Assembly (NCBI GenBank): GCA_902461815.1 | Contig: CABPZE010000009.1 | Coordinates: 1 to 64,000 of the forward strand | Direction of reading: 5' to 3' | DNA from: CAG-390 sp003523225 | GTDB lineage: Bacteria > Bacillota > Clostridia > Oscillospirales > CAG-272 | Length of the DNA stretch: 64,000 nt | In this document: positions 24,556-33,202 of the stretch, piece by piece | Numbering within the stretch: the first letter of the stretch is position 1 | Layout of the letters: every line of letters begins with the position of its first letter | The notes under the pieces: generated by a model | Database searches by the model: none | Told to the model about the DNA's origin: nothing | Seen by the model: only the letters and a program-made list of their open reading frames with translations | Position numbers and translations under genes: made by a program

Positions 24556-25869
24556 TCAACTCTTCTGAATTGATATGTAATTGAGCGGCTCGACACGCAC
24601 ACCGTTTTTTCGGAATTCAATGTGCAGATGATAGCCGGTCGTGATACCGGTAAGACCGACAAGTGCAATATTCTGCCCCTTTGTCACAATGTCTCCGGTC
24701 TTGCACAGCAGACGCGAGGCGTGACCGTAGATAGAAACGATACCGTTACCGTGATCTATCATCACGCAGTTACCGTATCCCGATACCACACCCGCAAGTA
24801 TCACCCTTCCGGTCTTTACCGCATAGATCGGTGTTCCGTTGGGCGCGGCAATATCCATACCGCCGTGAGTGTCCTTGTAGCCTATCTCAATGAGATTTCT
24901 GTCCTCATTAAACCATGAGGTTATGCGATTATACTTGCTCGGAAGCGGCCAGGTATATTCCTCGCTTGAGCTTTGCTTCTCCATTTCCTCCTGGAGGATC
25001 TTCTCAAGCTCCAGCCTGCGGCGTTCTTCCTCCTCAAGCTGCTGCTGACGCAGAGCTTCTTCAATTTTACGCTGTCTTTCCTCTTCTTCCGCGATCAGCT
25101 TGCTTACAAGCGCGTCAAGCTCATCGTTTGCGGCGGAAAGACTTGCATCCAGCTTTTCGGCGCTTTCCTTATCCGCCTGTATCTGCGCCTCAAGCTCGGC
25201 AAGCAGCTTTTCGTTTTCGACGTCCCAGGCGTCAAGCTCCTCCTGCTTCACCTTCAGCTGCGACTCGGATTCCTCAAGCTTTGCCCGGCTTTCGTCAAGC
25301 TCCGCCTTTTTGCTTTCAAGCTCGGCATTTGCCTCCTTGACACGCTGCATAAGCCGCTTGTTGTAGCCTATCATGCCGGCTACACGCTCGGCGCGGGCAA
25401 GCAGATCGCCAAGATTTTCAGCCCCCAGAAGTATAGCAATATAGCTTGACGAGCCTTCCTCATAAGTCATGCGAAGAAGTCCGCAAAAGTTTTCGTAGCT
25501 CTGCTCGTACTCCTTTTCAAGCCGCTCCGCTTCCCTTTCGCACTCCGCAAATTCCGCCTCAAGCGCCGCCATCTGCCCCTCAAGCACCGTCAGTTGCTCA
25601 ATATAAAGATTGTGCATCTGATCGTAAAGCTCCTTGCGGGCAAGCGCATCGGCTTCCGACTGCTCCGCGCTTTTTATCTTGGCGGCAAGTGCATTTGACT
25701 CCTCCGTCATCTTCTCAAGCCTGCGGCGAAGCTCCTCCGTGTCGTCGGTCTTTACGTCATCGTAGGTCACAGCCGCTGGAACAGCGACAGGGGTCACTGC
25801 AATAACAGCAACCAGCGAAAGAATAAGCGCCAATAAACGGCATATTCTGTTTTTTACTGAGTTTTTCAT
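24556..25869 (-). CDS. M23 peptidoglycan hydrolase with coiled coil (EnvC/PcsB-like)
   Basis: A 437-residue secreted protein. It has a signal peptide (LLALILSLVAVIAVTPVAVPAAV), a long Glu/Lys/Ala coiled coil (about 40-295) and a C-terminal LytM/M23 domain. The zinc residues are present: His and Asp in HGGMDIA, and HLH in GYHLHIEF. EnvC proteins that only activate amidases lack these, so this one is probably a true endopeptidase. Its place between ftsX and the S41 protease suggests that FtsEX controls it through the coiled coil, as in PcsB and CwlO systems. Confidence 0.92.
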   Translation of the reverse strand: MKNSVKNRICRLLALILSLVAVIAVTPVAVPAAVTYDDVKTDDTEELRRRLEKMTEESNALAAKIKSAEQSEADALARKELYDQMHNLYIEQLTVLEGQMAALEAEFAECEREAERLEKEYEQSYENFCGLLRMTYEEGSSSYIAILLGAENLGDLLARAERVAGMIGYNKRLMQRVKEANAELESKKAELDESRAKLEESESQLKVKQEELDAWDVENEKLLAELEAQIQADKESAEKLDASLSAANDELDALVSKLIAEEEERQRKIEEALRQQQLEEEERRRLELEKILQEEMEKQSSSEEYTWPLPSKYNRITSWFNEDRNLIEIGYKDTHGGMDIAAPNGTPIYAVKTGRVILAGVVSGYGNCVMIDHGNGIVSIYGHASRLLCKTGDIVTKGQNIALVGLTGITTGYHLHIEFRKNGVRVEPLNYISIQKS

Positions 25870-25904
25870 TTACAGCTCCGTACGGTTGGTAAAAGTCGGC
25901 GGAA

Positions 25905-26855
25905 TCACTTGTTCAGATTCCGTCTGAGCGACATAACGCTCGCCGCAATTCCAGTCAGAACTCCAATGGCAATATATCCGATGATCAAATAAGGTCTGAA
26001 TTCGGAAACAGAAGTGAAAACGATCATCTGCAGCTTTACAGCGGCGCTGCCGACCGCGTAACGGTAAAGCGCCTCAGTTACAAAAAAGCCAATGACTGCC
26101 GAGATAAGCCCTATTATCACACCCTCGATCACGAACGGCGCGACAATAAAGGATTTTGTGCCGCCGATATAGCGCATTATGTCAATCTCCGCCCGGCGCG
26201 AATGTACCGCCAGCTTAACCGTGTTGAAGATCACAAACACACTGACAAGCAGCAGAAGAACAAAAAACCAAAGGAAAACAAAAGATATTCCGTTTTTGAA
26301 GCCTTCCGCCTCATTGGCAAGGTCAAGCCTGTTGTTTACCTTGGTCACACCCTCTATTGAGTGCAGCTCATATTCCAGCTCGCTTGCGGCATCGTTGTCA
26401 ATATAAGTGACCACAAATGAATCCGGAAGCGGATTGTCGCCGTTTTCCTCAAGCATCTCAAAAAGCTCCGGATAATCCGAATACGTTTCCTTCATATCCT
26501 CAAGGGCATCCGCCTTTGAAATGAAATCCACGCTTTTTACATTATCAAGACCTTTTATCTGATTGTATATCCGGTTGATGTCCTCTCCGCCGAGGTCATA
26601 ATCGGCAAATACCACCATTTCATTCAGCATCCGCAGCCGCAGCAGGTTGGAATTAAGATTCTGAAAGATCATGCCGAAGCAACCGAGCAGGATAAGACAT
26701 GAGGTAAGTATCAGCACAGAGGCAATGCTCATTATGCGGTTGCGCCACATGCTTTGAAGCGCCAGCCAGATGAAGTAAAAGGGATTGTATCTGCCGTGCC
26801 TGCTCCTGCCGCCGCTTTTTCCGGATACCGGAACATTTTTTTCCCGCCCGTTCAT
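25905..26855 (-). CDS. ftsX: Cell division protein FtsX
   Basis: A 316-residue permease-like partner of FtsE. The first membrane helix (IMSIASVLILTSCLILLGCFGMIF) is followed by an extracellular domain (about 65-190) and three more helices near 195-215, 240-265 and 285-305. This is the four-helix FtsX topology. It carries the FtsE ATPase signal across the membrane to peptidoglycan hydrolases. Its ATG overlaps the ftsE stop (ATGA), and the likely hydrolase partner is the next gene. The N-terminal 25 residues are basic. Confidence 0.95.
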   Translation of the reverse strand: MNGREKNVPVSGKSGGRSRHGRYNPFYFIWLALQSMWRNRIMSIASVLILTSCLILLGCFGMIFQNLNSNLLRLRMLNEMVVFADYDLGGEDINRIYNQIKGLDNVKSVDFISKADALEDMKETYSDYPELFEMLEENGDNPLPDSFVVTYIDNDAASELEYELHSIEGVTKVNNRLDLANEAEGFKNGISFVFLWFFVLLLLVSVFVIFNTVKLAVHSRRAEIDIMRYIGGTKSFIVAPFVIEGVIIGLISAVIGFFVTEALYRYAVGSAAVKLQMIVFTSVSEFRPYLIIGYIAIGVLTGIAASVMSLRRNLNK

Positions 26856-27538
26856 ATCTGCACCTCCGACGCGACCGGTGGGCGGTCGCCCGTCACATGA
26901 CCGTGCGAAATGTTTATCACACGCTGACCGAGGGTGTCGACCAGCTCCTTCTCATGCGTCACAACAAGCACCGTCTTGCCGAGCTTGCGGTTGATGCGCA
27001 GCAGCATCTGCATAATGTCAAGACTCATTTTGGGGTCAACATTCCCGGTAGGCTCGTCGGCGACGATGATATCCGGATTATTGGCAATTGCTCTCGCCAG
27101 AGCTATGCGCTGCTGCTCACCTCCGGACAGCTCTCCCGGGCGGTGCCCCGCCTTTGCCTCCATATTGACAATGCGCAGCAGCGCCGGAACGCGCTGCTTG
27201 ATCTCTTTTCCCGGAGTACCGACCACTCTCATGGCAAATGCAACGTTTTCATACGCTGTTTTGTCCTGGAACAGCCGGAAATCCTGAAATACCATTCCGA
27301 TCTTTCTCCGGTAAAAGGGTATCGCGCGCTCCGGCAGCTTTGTAATATCAATACCGTCAACAAGTATCTGCCCCGATGTAACCTTCTCCTGTCGGAGCAA
27401 TACCTTTGTCACAGTGGTTTTTCCTGCACCGGAGTGACCGACAATAAAAACAAACTCCCCGTCGCGGACGGTGAAAGACACACCGTCAAGCGCTTTTATG
27501 TCGGCATATTCCTTGACTACATTTTTGAACTCGATCAT
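26852..27538 (-). CDS. ftsE: Cell division ATP-binding protein FtsE
   Basis: A 228-residue ABC ATPase. It shows Walker A VGHSGAGKTT (34-43), Q-loop FQDFRLF, signature LSGGEQQR and Walker B IIVADEPTGNVDP. FtsE begins with IEFKNVVKEY and the D-loop NVDP as in other FtsE proteins. It works with FtsX in a type VII ABC machine that regulates cell-wall hydrolysis at division or elongation. First gene of the ftsEX-M23-S41 series. Confidence 0.96.
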   Translation of the reverse strand: MIEFKNVVKEYADIKALDGVSFTVRDGEFVFIVGHSGAGKTTVTKVLLRQEKVTSGQILVDGIDITKLPERAIPFYRRKIGMVFQDFRLFQDKTAYENVAFAMRVVGTPGKEIKQRVPALLRIVNMEAKAGHRPGELSGGEQQRIALARAIANNPDIIVADEPTGNVDPKMSLDIMQMLLRINRKLGKTVLVVTHEKELVDTLGQRVINISHGHVTGDRPPVASEVQI

Positions 27539-27575
27539 TGAATTATATTCGCAGAAGACGTATTGTTTCCGTTTT

Positions 27576-28661
27576 TTAATACTTCGCGGGCTTGGAGTTG
27601 AGATACTGCTTGACCATCAGCGCCACCTTGAAGGTAATCGCGTGTTCAAACTGACGCAGATCAAGCCCCGTTACCTTGCGTATCTTTTCAAGTCGGTAAA
27701 CAAGCGTGTTGCGGTGAACAAACAGCTTGCGCGAGGTCTCGGAAACATTGAGGTTATTATCAAAGAAGCACTGAATGGTCATCAGCGTCTCGCGGTCGAG
27801 CATCTCAAGGCTGCCCTTCTTGAAGACCTCCTGAAGGAACATCTCGCAAAGAGTAGTGGGAAGCTGATAGATAAGTCTGCCGATGCCGAGGTTATCGTAG
27901 CTTATGATATTCTTGTCCGACTCGAATACCCTGCCCACCTCGATAGCGATCTGCGCTTCCTTGTAGGCGCGTGCAAGATCCTTTATATTGTCAACGATAG
28001 TAGAGATACCGATCGAGACCTTGGAGAAGAATTCGGTGCTGAGAGTGTCGGCGATCTTGACCGCTATCTTCTCTATCTCTTTCATTTCGGTGTTGGGCTT
28101 AACCTCTTTGACAAGCACGATGTCACGCTCGCCAACGCTGATGATATAATCGCGCGGCTTGTCCGGGAACATATTCTGAAGCATCTCAAAGGGCATCATG
28201 TCGGTCTTGCCGCAGAATTTGATAAGCAGCACGACGCGATATTCCTCGGTGTTGAAGTGAAGCTCCTTGGACTTGATGTAAATATCGCTCGGCAGGATAT
28301 TGTCAAGGATGATATTCTTGATAAAAGAGCCCTTGTCATATTTCTCGTCGTAAAGCTCCTTTATGTTGGCAAGAGAGACCGACAGCATCTTGGTCAGCAC
28401 CTCAGCCATTTTATCCTCGCCCTCAACGAAAACGGTGTATTCGGATTTCATATTATTGCCGATAGGACGGTAGGTATAGCCGCCCTTGCATATCATATCC
28501 GACGCGTAAAGCAAATTGTCGCGCAGACCGGGCATAAACTCTCCTATTCTCACAAGCTCCGAACAGGCAATAATGTTATTGGATTCATCAATTACTCCTA
28601 TTGTGCGGTCAACGGAATCTTTCATCTGATGAATTACACTTTGAAATAATCTGTTAGACAT
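27576..28661 (-). CDS. PucR/CdaR-type transcriptional regulator
   Basis: A 361-residue cytoplasmic regulator. The C-terminal helix-turn-helix of the PucR family is clear: TIQCFFDNNLNVSETSRKLFVHRNTLVYRLEKIRKVTGLDLR. The middle region (about 165-265) resembles the GGDEF-like domain of CdaR proteins (SIGISTIVDNIKDLARAYKEAQIAIEVG). The N-terminal part (IGVIDESNNIIACSE) looks like a sensory domain. The ligand and targets are unknown. It lies 37 bases upstream of ftsE on the same strand, so it may be the first gene of that transcript, with a plausible promoter at 28723-28751. Confidence 0.88.
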   Translation of the reverse strand: MSNRLFQSVIHQMKDSVDRTIGVIDESNNIIACSELVRIGEFMPGLRDNLLYASDMICKGGYTYRPIGNNMKSEYTVFVEGEDKMAEVLTKMLSVSLANIKELYDEKYDKGSFIKNIILDNILPSDIYIKSKELHFNTEEYRVVLLIKFCGKTDMMPFEMLQNMFPDKPRDYIISVGERDIVLVKEVKPNTEMKEIEKIAVKIADTLSTEFFSKVSIGISTIVDNIKDLARAYKEAQIAIEVGRVFESDKNIISYDNLGIGRLIYQLPTTLCEMFLQEVFKKGSLEMLDRETLMTIQCFFDNNLNVSETSRKLFVHRNTLVYRLEKIRKVTGLDLRQFEHAITFKVALMVKQYLNSKPAKY

Positions 28662-28722
28662 ATCTTGTTTACGTTCCTCTCATCTGTTCAATTTGACGAT
28701 TTGTTTGTATATTCTAACCTAT

Positions 28723-28751
28723 ATTTTATATCAGAATTTGTGATTTTTCAA
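28723..28751 (-). promoter_or_regulatory. Promoter of the PucR-type gene
   Basis: On the minus strand, TTGAAA (28746-28751), a 17-base spacer, then TAAAAT (28723-28728). It is about 60 bases upstream of the ATG at 28661. Confidence 0.55.
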
Positions 28752-28839
28752 TAGGTAAAAGTCGTTTTTTTCAAAAAACGCGAGATTTTTTTGTGAATAC
28801 TATCCGAATCGGTTACATATTTTGCCCTCGGTTACTGTT

Positions 28840-29586
28840 TCATGCTTCAAATCCGAAATAAATACACGCGAGCGCAAATTCCGCGGCGCTCTCGGTGCGC
28901 AGTATACGAGGTCCGAGACCGGCAGGCAAAAGCCCTGCGGCGCGCGCCACTGCCGCCTCCTCCGGAGTAAAACCGCCCTCCGGACCTATAACGACCGACA
29001 AAGCGCCGCCCTTCAGAATATCGTCATGATGCTTTGAAAGAAGCACGGGCAGCTTCTCCGTTCCGTTGCCCTCATAGCAGAAAAGCGCCGTTCCGCGAGA
29101 TATCGCATCCTCAAGCATGGCGTTAAAATCAAGGCAGATTCCGACGTCCGGTATCCTTCCTCTGCCCGACTGCATTGCCGCTTCAAGAGCGATCCTGCGC
29201 CTCCGTTCGCGCCTGCGCCCCTCATCGTCGGGAACCGGACGAACCACGCAGTTACGGCTGAAAAACGGAATTATCCTTGCCGCCCCGCATTCAACCGACT
29301 TCTGTATCACAGTGTCGAGCTTGTCGCCCTTGACGAGCGCCTGATATACCGTAATATCAAGCGGCGGCTCGGCGGCGCTGGGGCTTGACGATTCAATGCT
29401 CAGCGTAACAGTGTCCGAGGTAAACGACGATGTGCGGCAAAAATAATCGTTTCCCATGCCGTCGCAAATTACAAGCGTCTCTCCGCATCTCATTCTCAGC
29501 GACCGCGAAATGTGACGCGCGTCATCGCCTTTCAAAGTCACGCATCCGCCCGATATCGCATCAGGAGAAACAAAAAAGCGCGGCAT
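28840..29586 (-). CDS. rsmE: 16S rRNA m3U1498 methyltransferase RsmE
   Basis: Methylates N3 of U1498 in 16S rRNA using SAM. It is 248 residues from the start MPRFFVSPDAI, which has a GGGGAGG site nine bases upstream; the ATG at 29610 lies before that site. The N-terminal PUA-like domain contains ARHISRSLRMRCGE. The SPOUT domain has the trefoil-knot motifs (VIQKSVECGAARIIPFFS, VVIGPEGGFTPEE, LGPRILRTESAAEFAL). Intact and of usual length. Confidence 0.95.
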   Translation of the reverse strand: MPRFFVSPDAISGGCVTLKGDDARHISRSLRMRCGETLVICDGMGNDYFCRTSSFTSDTVTLSIESSSPSAAEPPLDITVYQALVKGDKLDTVIQKSVECGAARIIPFFSRNCVVRPVPDDEGRRRERRRRIALEAAMQSGRGRIPDVGICLDFNAMLEDAISRGTALFCYEGNGTEKLPVLLSKHHDDILKGGALSVVIGPEGGFTPEEAAVARAAGLLPAGLGPRILRTESAAEFALACIYFGFEA

Positions 29587-29679
29587 CCTCAGACTCCTCC
29601 CCTTTTTCATATTAATTCATTATATTATACCTTTCGCGTCGCCTCTTGTCAATTACCGTATGCAAAAACATACAATTGC

Positions 29680-29708
29680 TTTACAAATTCATTGAAATAT
29701 GATATTAT
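29680..29708 (+). promoter_or_regulatory. Possible promoter of the membrane-anchored unknown gene
   Basis: TTTACA, 17 bases, TATTAT in an AT-rich stretch, about 50 bases before the start at 29763. Also present are TTGAAA-19-TACAAT elements in the same stretch, so the exact promoter is unsure. Confidence 0.4.
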
Positions 29709-29762
29709 ATTTATGCTACAATTGACTCACAGTGTGAATAATATAAAATGGAGGCACTCAAT

Positions 29763-30521
29763 ATGAAGAATCCGGACTCTTCCTTGGGTCATGACCCCAG
29801 AGATGAAAAGCTCCCGGCGGGCGAGATAGTGTTTGATAGTCCCACGCTGAAAAAAGCCGACAACTTCTGGTTCTATAACAAGTGGAAGATAATAGTAGGC
29901 GCTTTCGTTGTGCTGGTTCTCGGCGTCTGCATATGGCAAAGCTGTTCAAAGGACGGCTGCGACACCATGCTGATGTACGCAGGTCCGTATCAGGGCTTTA
30001 CCGACAGCAAGATATATAACGGCACACGTGACGCACTGAACGTTGCCGTGCCGGAGGACTGCGACGGCGACGGAGAAAGAAACTGCGAGATCGCGGCTCT
30101 TGCAATTTTTTCTGACGAACAGATAAAACAAATGAAAGAAGATGCCGCCGCGGAAAGCAGGTCGATCATTGTGAATACCGAGCTGAACAACCAGGAGCTT
30201 CAGAAATTCGATCAGCTGATAATGGCAGGCGAATATTCGGTCTGCCTGCTTGACCCGACGCTTTACGAGCGCGTGCGTTCCGCCGGAGGCTTCCGTAAGC
30301 TTTCGGAGGTACTTGGCTCGGTTCCCGAATGTGCAAACGACGATTATTCGATCCGCTTTGCCGACACCGCTTTTGCGCAGTACTATGATGTATTCGACGA
30401 CCTCCCGCCCGACACGCTGCTTTGTCTGCGCACCAAAAGCACCTATCTCAGCGCAGGCTCCGGAGGCAGGTATGAGGTTTCCGAACGCTTCTTCAAAAAC
30501 ATAGTTGAGTTCACACCGTAA
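29763..30521 (+). CDS. Membrane-anchored protein of unknown function
   Basis: A 252-residue protein; the start MKNPDSSLGHD has GGAGG eight bases upstream, better than the in-frame ATG at 29748. One membrane helix (WKIIVGAFVVLVLGVCIWQSC, about 40-60) follows a short cytoplasmic segment. The remaining 190 residues should lie outside the cell and contain several cysteines and acidic stretches (PEDCDGDGERNCE). The folded part recalls small extracytoplasmic domains around ABC or sensory systems in Clostridia, but I recognise no family. Confidence 0.7.
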   Translation: MKNPDSSLGHDPRDEKLPAGEIVFDSPTLKKADNFWFYNKWKIIVGAFVVLVLGVCIWQSCSKDGCDTMLMYAGPYQGFTDSKIYNGTRDALNVAVPEDCDGDGERNCEIAALAIFSDEQIKQMKEDAAAESRSIIVNTELNNQELQKFDQLIMAGEYSVCLLDPTLYERVRSAGGFRKLSEVLGSVPECANDDYSIRFADTAFAQYYDVFDDLPPDTLLCLRTKSTYLSAGSGGRYEVSERFFKNIVEFTP

Positions 30522-30576
30522 TTACTGCAAATAAATATCTGAAAGTTTTTCCCGAAAGGACACCCGGCATATCACC

Positions 30577-31515
30577 ATGAACAAAAAAATCCTCGCAAAC
30601 ATTTTTCTATTTCTCACAGCAATCATCTGGGGCTTTGCCTTTGTCGCTCAGGTACTGGGCAGCGATGTGATAGACCCCTTCTCCTTCAATGCAATACGCT
30701 TCGGGCTCGGAGCGCTCTCTCTCGTCCCGGTAATTTTTCTGCTTGAAAAACGCCCGCGCAGCCCTCTCACCGCAGAACAGCGCAGCGACGATAACAAAAA
30801 GCTGAAAATGACTCTCATCGCCGCAGCGGTGTGCGGAACGATACTGTTTGTCGCTTCCACACTTCAGCAGGTCGGGGCGCAGATCACCAAATCCCCCGGT
30901 CGCTCCGGCTTTCTCACCGACCTGTACACCATTCTGACACCGCTGTTTGCGCTGATATTCTTCAAAAGAAAGATACAGCCCACCGTATTTGTCGGCGCGG
31001 GTCTTGCCTGCGTGGGGCTTTACCTGCTGTGCATAAAGCCGGAAGAAGGCTTCAGCTTCGGCTGGGGCGAGGCAGTAATCGTTATCGGCGCGATATTCTG
31101 GGCGTTTCATATTCTTGCCATAGACCGATTCGGAAATCAGATATACCCTCTCCGTTTTTCATGTCTGCAATTTGCGGTGGTATCCGCCGAAAGCGCAGTT
31201 TTCGCACTTATGTTTGAGCACACCACTCTCCAAATGGTATGGGAAGCCCGTTGGGCAATAATCTTCTGCGGCGTCTTTTCCGTCGGTATCGCTTATACGC
31301 TCCAGACCTACGGTCAGCGCCTGTCCGATCCCAGCTATGCCGCAATAATCTTCTCGCTTGAAGCCGTGTTCGGCGCGATAGGCGGAGTTATTTTCGGTCA
31401 GGATCATTTTTCAGCCGCCGGCATATTCGGATGCGTGCTTATCTTTGCCGGAATCGTGCTTGCACAGCTCAACCTCAGCAAAAAGAGATCCCCCAAAGCC
31501 GCAGAAAATGCATAG
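30577..31515 (+). CDS. DMT-superfamily (EamA) transporter
   Basis: A 312-residue inner-membrane protein with ten predicted helices in two EamA repeats. The first begins NIFLFLTAIIWGFAFVAQ and the second GWGEAVIVIGAIFWAFHILAIDRFG. The C-terminal repeat includes YTLQTYGQRLSDPSYAAIIFSLEAVFGAIGG, characteristic of drug/metabolite exporters. The substrate cannot be inferred. It is a single-gene unit followed by a hairpin. Confidence 0.9.
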   Translation: MNKKILANIFLFLTAIIWGFAFVAQVLGSDVIDPFSFNAIRFGLGALSLVPVIFLLEKRPRSPLTAEQRSDDNKKLKMTLIAAAVCGTILFVASTLQQVGAQITKSPGRSGFLTDLYTILTPLFALIFFKRKIQPTVFVGAGLACVGLYLLCIKPEEGFSFGWGEAVIVIGAIFWAFHILAIDRFGNQIYPLRFSCLQFAVVSAESAVFALMFEHTTLQMVWEARWAIIFCGVFSVGIAYTLQTYGQRLSDPSYAAIIFSLEAVFGAIGGVIFGQDHFSAAGIFGCVLIFAGIVLAQLNLSKKRSPKAAENA

Positions 31516-31522
31516 AGACAAT

Positions 31523-31565
31523 GAAAATATCCTGCTATCTTCTTTCGGAAGAACAGGATATTTTC
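31523..31565 (+). terminator. Terminator after the DMT transporter gene
   Basis: gaaaatatcctg (31523-31534) pairs with caggatattttc (31554-31565), with a nested cttc/gaag stem. It separates the exporter from azlC. Confidence 0.65.
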
Positions 31566-31611
31566 TGCAATTAAATATCTTTATCAGCCAACACCAAGGA
31601 CGTTCCCGAAA

Positions 31612-32301
31612 ATGAAAAGAAAAGCATTCAAAGCCGCCCTGCCGTACACACTGCCGATATGCATCGGTTTTATAGTCCTCGGAATGTCGTATGGCTTTCT
31701 TATGCGCAGCAAAGGGTTTCCTTTGATCTACCCGATGCTGATGAGCCTGTTTATATTTGCCGGCTCGATGGAATTTGTAACCGTAAACTTATTACTCTCC
31801 GACTTCAATCCTCTGCACGTCTTTTTTCTGACGCTTATGGTCAACGCCAGACACATATTTTACGGCATATCAATGCTTGATAAATATAAAAACTGCGGAT
31901 GGAAAAAGCCATACCTGATCTTCGGTATGTGCGACGAAACATTTACCGTAAACTGCGCCGTCACTCCTCCGGAGGACGTCGACAAAGGCTGGTTCATGTT
32001 TTTTGTAACCCTGTTGAATCAGATATACTGGGTAAGCGGGGCAACACTCGGAGCTTTGCTTGGTTACATAATTCATTTTGACGCGTCAGGAATTGAATTT
32101 GTTATGACAGCGTTGTTTGTGGTCATGTTCATAAATCAATGGGAAGAAACCAAAGAACACACGCCCGCGCTTATGGGTCTTGGCTGTTCCCTGCTTTGCC
32201 TTGTGATATTCGGGAGCAGTAATTTTATCATCCCGGCGATGATCCTGATCGTTTTATGTCTCTCCATTGGCAAAGGAAAGCTGGAGGCGGCAAAGAAATG
32301 A
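31612..32301 (+). CDS. azlC: AzlC-family branched-chain amino acid exporter subunit
   Basis: A 229-residue membrane protein with about seven helices. The N-terminal KAALPYTLPICIGFIVLGMSYGFLMRSKGF, the FAGSMEFVTVNLL motif and LMVNARHIFYGISM are AzlC hallmarks. AzlC pairs with small AzlD to export branched-chain amino acids or analogues. Its stop overlaps the azlD start (ATGA). Confidence 0.93.
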   Translation: MKRKAFKAALPYTLPICIGFIVLGMSYGFLMRSKGFPLIYPMLMSLFIFAGSMEFVTVNLLLSDFNPLHVFFLTLMVNARHIFYGISMLDKYKNCGWKKPYLIFGMCDETFTVNCAVTPPEDVDKGWFMFFVTLLNQIYWVSGATLGALLGYIIHFDASGIEFVMTALFVVMFINQWEETKEHTPALMGLGCSLLCLVIFGSSNFIIPAMILIVLCLSIGKGKLEAAKK

Positions 32302-32624
32302 CCACAACACAGCGTATTATCACAATAGCAATCGTCGTTCTCGGAACGATGACGACAAGATTTCTCCCGTTTATTATTTTCCCGGAGGGCAAAACACCGC
32401 CGAAATTCATAAGCTATCTCGGCACGGTACTTCCTTATGCCGTGATAGGGCTTTTGGTGGTATATTGCCTTAAGGACGCTTTTTTCGCTTCATATCACGG
32501 TCTGCCGGAACTGATATCCATCCTCTGCATCGTCGCACTTCACAAATGGAAGAAAAACACCCTGCTCAGCATCGGAGCGGGAACAGTTATATATATGATA
32601 CTTACGCAGACCTGCTTCGGATAA
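32298..32624 (+). CDS. azlD: AzlD-family small exporter subunit
   Basis: A 108-residue hydrophobic protein with about four helices, starting MTTTQRIITIAIVVLGTMTTRFLPFIIFP. TRFLPF and FISYLGTVLPYAVIGLLVVYCLKD are typical AzlD segments. The start overlaps the azlC stop, with a GGAGG-like site within the azlC end; the ATG at 32256 would lie inside azlC. It forms the exporter with AzlC. Confidence 0.92.
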   Translation: MTTTQRIITIAIVVLGTMTTRFLPFIIFPEGKTPPKFISYLGTVLPYAVIGLLVVYCLKDAFFASYHGLPELISILCIVALHKWKKNTLLSIGAGTVIYMILTQTCFG

Positions 32625-32654
32625 TATTCTCACACGTTTTATAATGCCCCTAAC

Positions 32655-32669
32655 TAAACCTTTGGTTTA
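32655..32669. promoter_or_regulatory. Possible operator dyad beside a consensus promoter
   Basis: taaacc-ttt-ggttta is a perfect inverted repeat whose last base touches the -35 hexamer. It is well placed for binding by the small HTH protein encoded downstream. Confidence 0.5.
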
Positions 32670-32698
32670 TTGACAGGCAGGAAATATTGTGCTATAAT
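32670..32698 (+). promoter_or_regulatory. Consensus sigma-A promoter
   Basis: TTGACA (32670-32675), 17 bases, TATAAT (32693-32698): an exact match to the housekeeping consensus with ideal spacing. It drives the leader ORF and HTH gene. Confidence 0.88.
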
Positions 32699-32755
32699 CA
32701 TGCTATCGGCCGGCACGGGCGCCGGCTGAAATTTGGCAAAAAGGAGGCGATCGTT

Positions 32756-32839
32756 TTGATTTACGGTAAAAATACCGGCTACGGATGCGGCATACACGGC
32801 TGCACCGGGGCAAACTCTCGCCCCGAGGTGGCCCGATAA
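32756..32839 (+). CDS. 27-codon leader peptide ORF
   Basis: A short frame with TTG start, eight bases after AAGGAGG, ending TAA. The product is 27 residues, rich in Gly with two Cys (GYGCGIHGC near the middle) and a basic end. It lies between a consensus promoter and a hairpin-rich leader ahead of the Xre-type gene. It may be a real small peptide or a translated leader used in control. The ribosome binding site is the main support, as the frame is too short for composition tests. Confidence 0.5.
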   Translation: MIYGKNTGYGCGIHGCTGANSRPEVAR

Positions 32840-32884
32840 AAAGCCGAAGATACTTTCAGGTTCTTCGAGCGTGTTGCGCATCCG

Positions 32885-32953
32885 TGACCCGGGAGCAATG
32901 CTCTGCAGGGTCATTAATAAGCAGAAGTGCTTCCCCCGCCCGCTGGGGGAAGC
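32885..32953 (+). other. Structured leader with two hairpins
   Basis: Hairpin 1: tgaccc/gggtca (32885-32890 with 32908-32913) enclosing gagca-a-tgctc. Hairpin 2: gcttccccc/gggggaagc (32929-32937 with 32945-32953). Neither has a T-run directly after it. They lie between the leader ORF and the HTH gene's ribosome binding site. Confidence 0.6.
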
Positions 32954-32981
32954 CTCATGCTTGCCAGATAAGGAGGCGCAA

Positions 32982-33194
32982 ATGCAATTCACTACAGAAT
33001 TCGGCGACAGACTGGCGGTCTACCGCCGCCGCACCGGGATGACGCAGGACGCCCTTGCCTCACGGCTTGGTGTTTCGGCTCAGGCGGTCTCAAAATGGGA
33101 ACGCGCTGTCTGCTGTCCGGACATTTCACTTCTGCCCGCACTCGCGGACACTTTCGGCATCAGTATCGACCTCCTGTTCGGCAGGTCAGCCTGA
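32982..33194 (+). CDS. Small Xre/Cro-type HTH regulator
   Basis: A 70-residue protein that is essentially one helix-turn-helix domain. Residues 9-65 read FGDRLAVYRRRTGMTQDALASRLGVSAQAVSKWERAVCCPDISLLPALADTFGISIDLLFG, the standard HTH_3 pattern. The start MQFTTEFGD follows AAGGAGG by six bases. No effector domain is present, so it probably acts as an autoregulator or binds DNA as a dimer. The adjoining dyad at the promoter is a candidate site. Confidence 0.88.
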   Translation: MQFTTEFGDRLAVYRRRTGMTQDALASRLGVSAQAVSKWERAVCCPDISLLPALADTFGISIDLLFGRSA

Positions 33195-33202
33195 TGCCAA
33201 AA

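Noticed and set aside
24973..25449. Plus-strand frames opposite the coiled coil of the M23 gene
   Set aside because: Coiled-coil Glu/Lys/Ala codons give long Leu/Phe/Ser frames on the other strand; no start signals.
32785..33042. 85-codon plus-strand frame over the leader of the small HTH gene
   Set aside because: It crosses both hairpins and overlaps the HTH gene in another frame; Arg/Ser-rich composition is that of a shadow frame.
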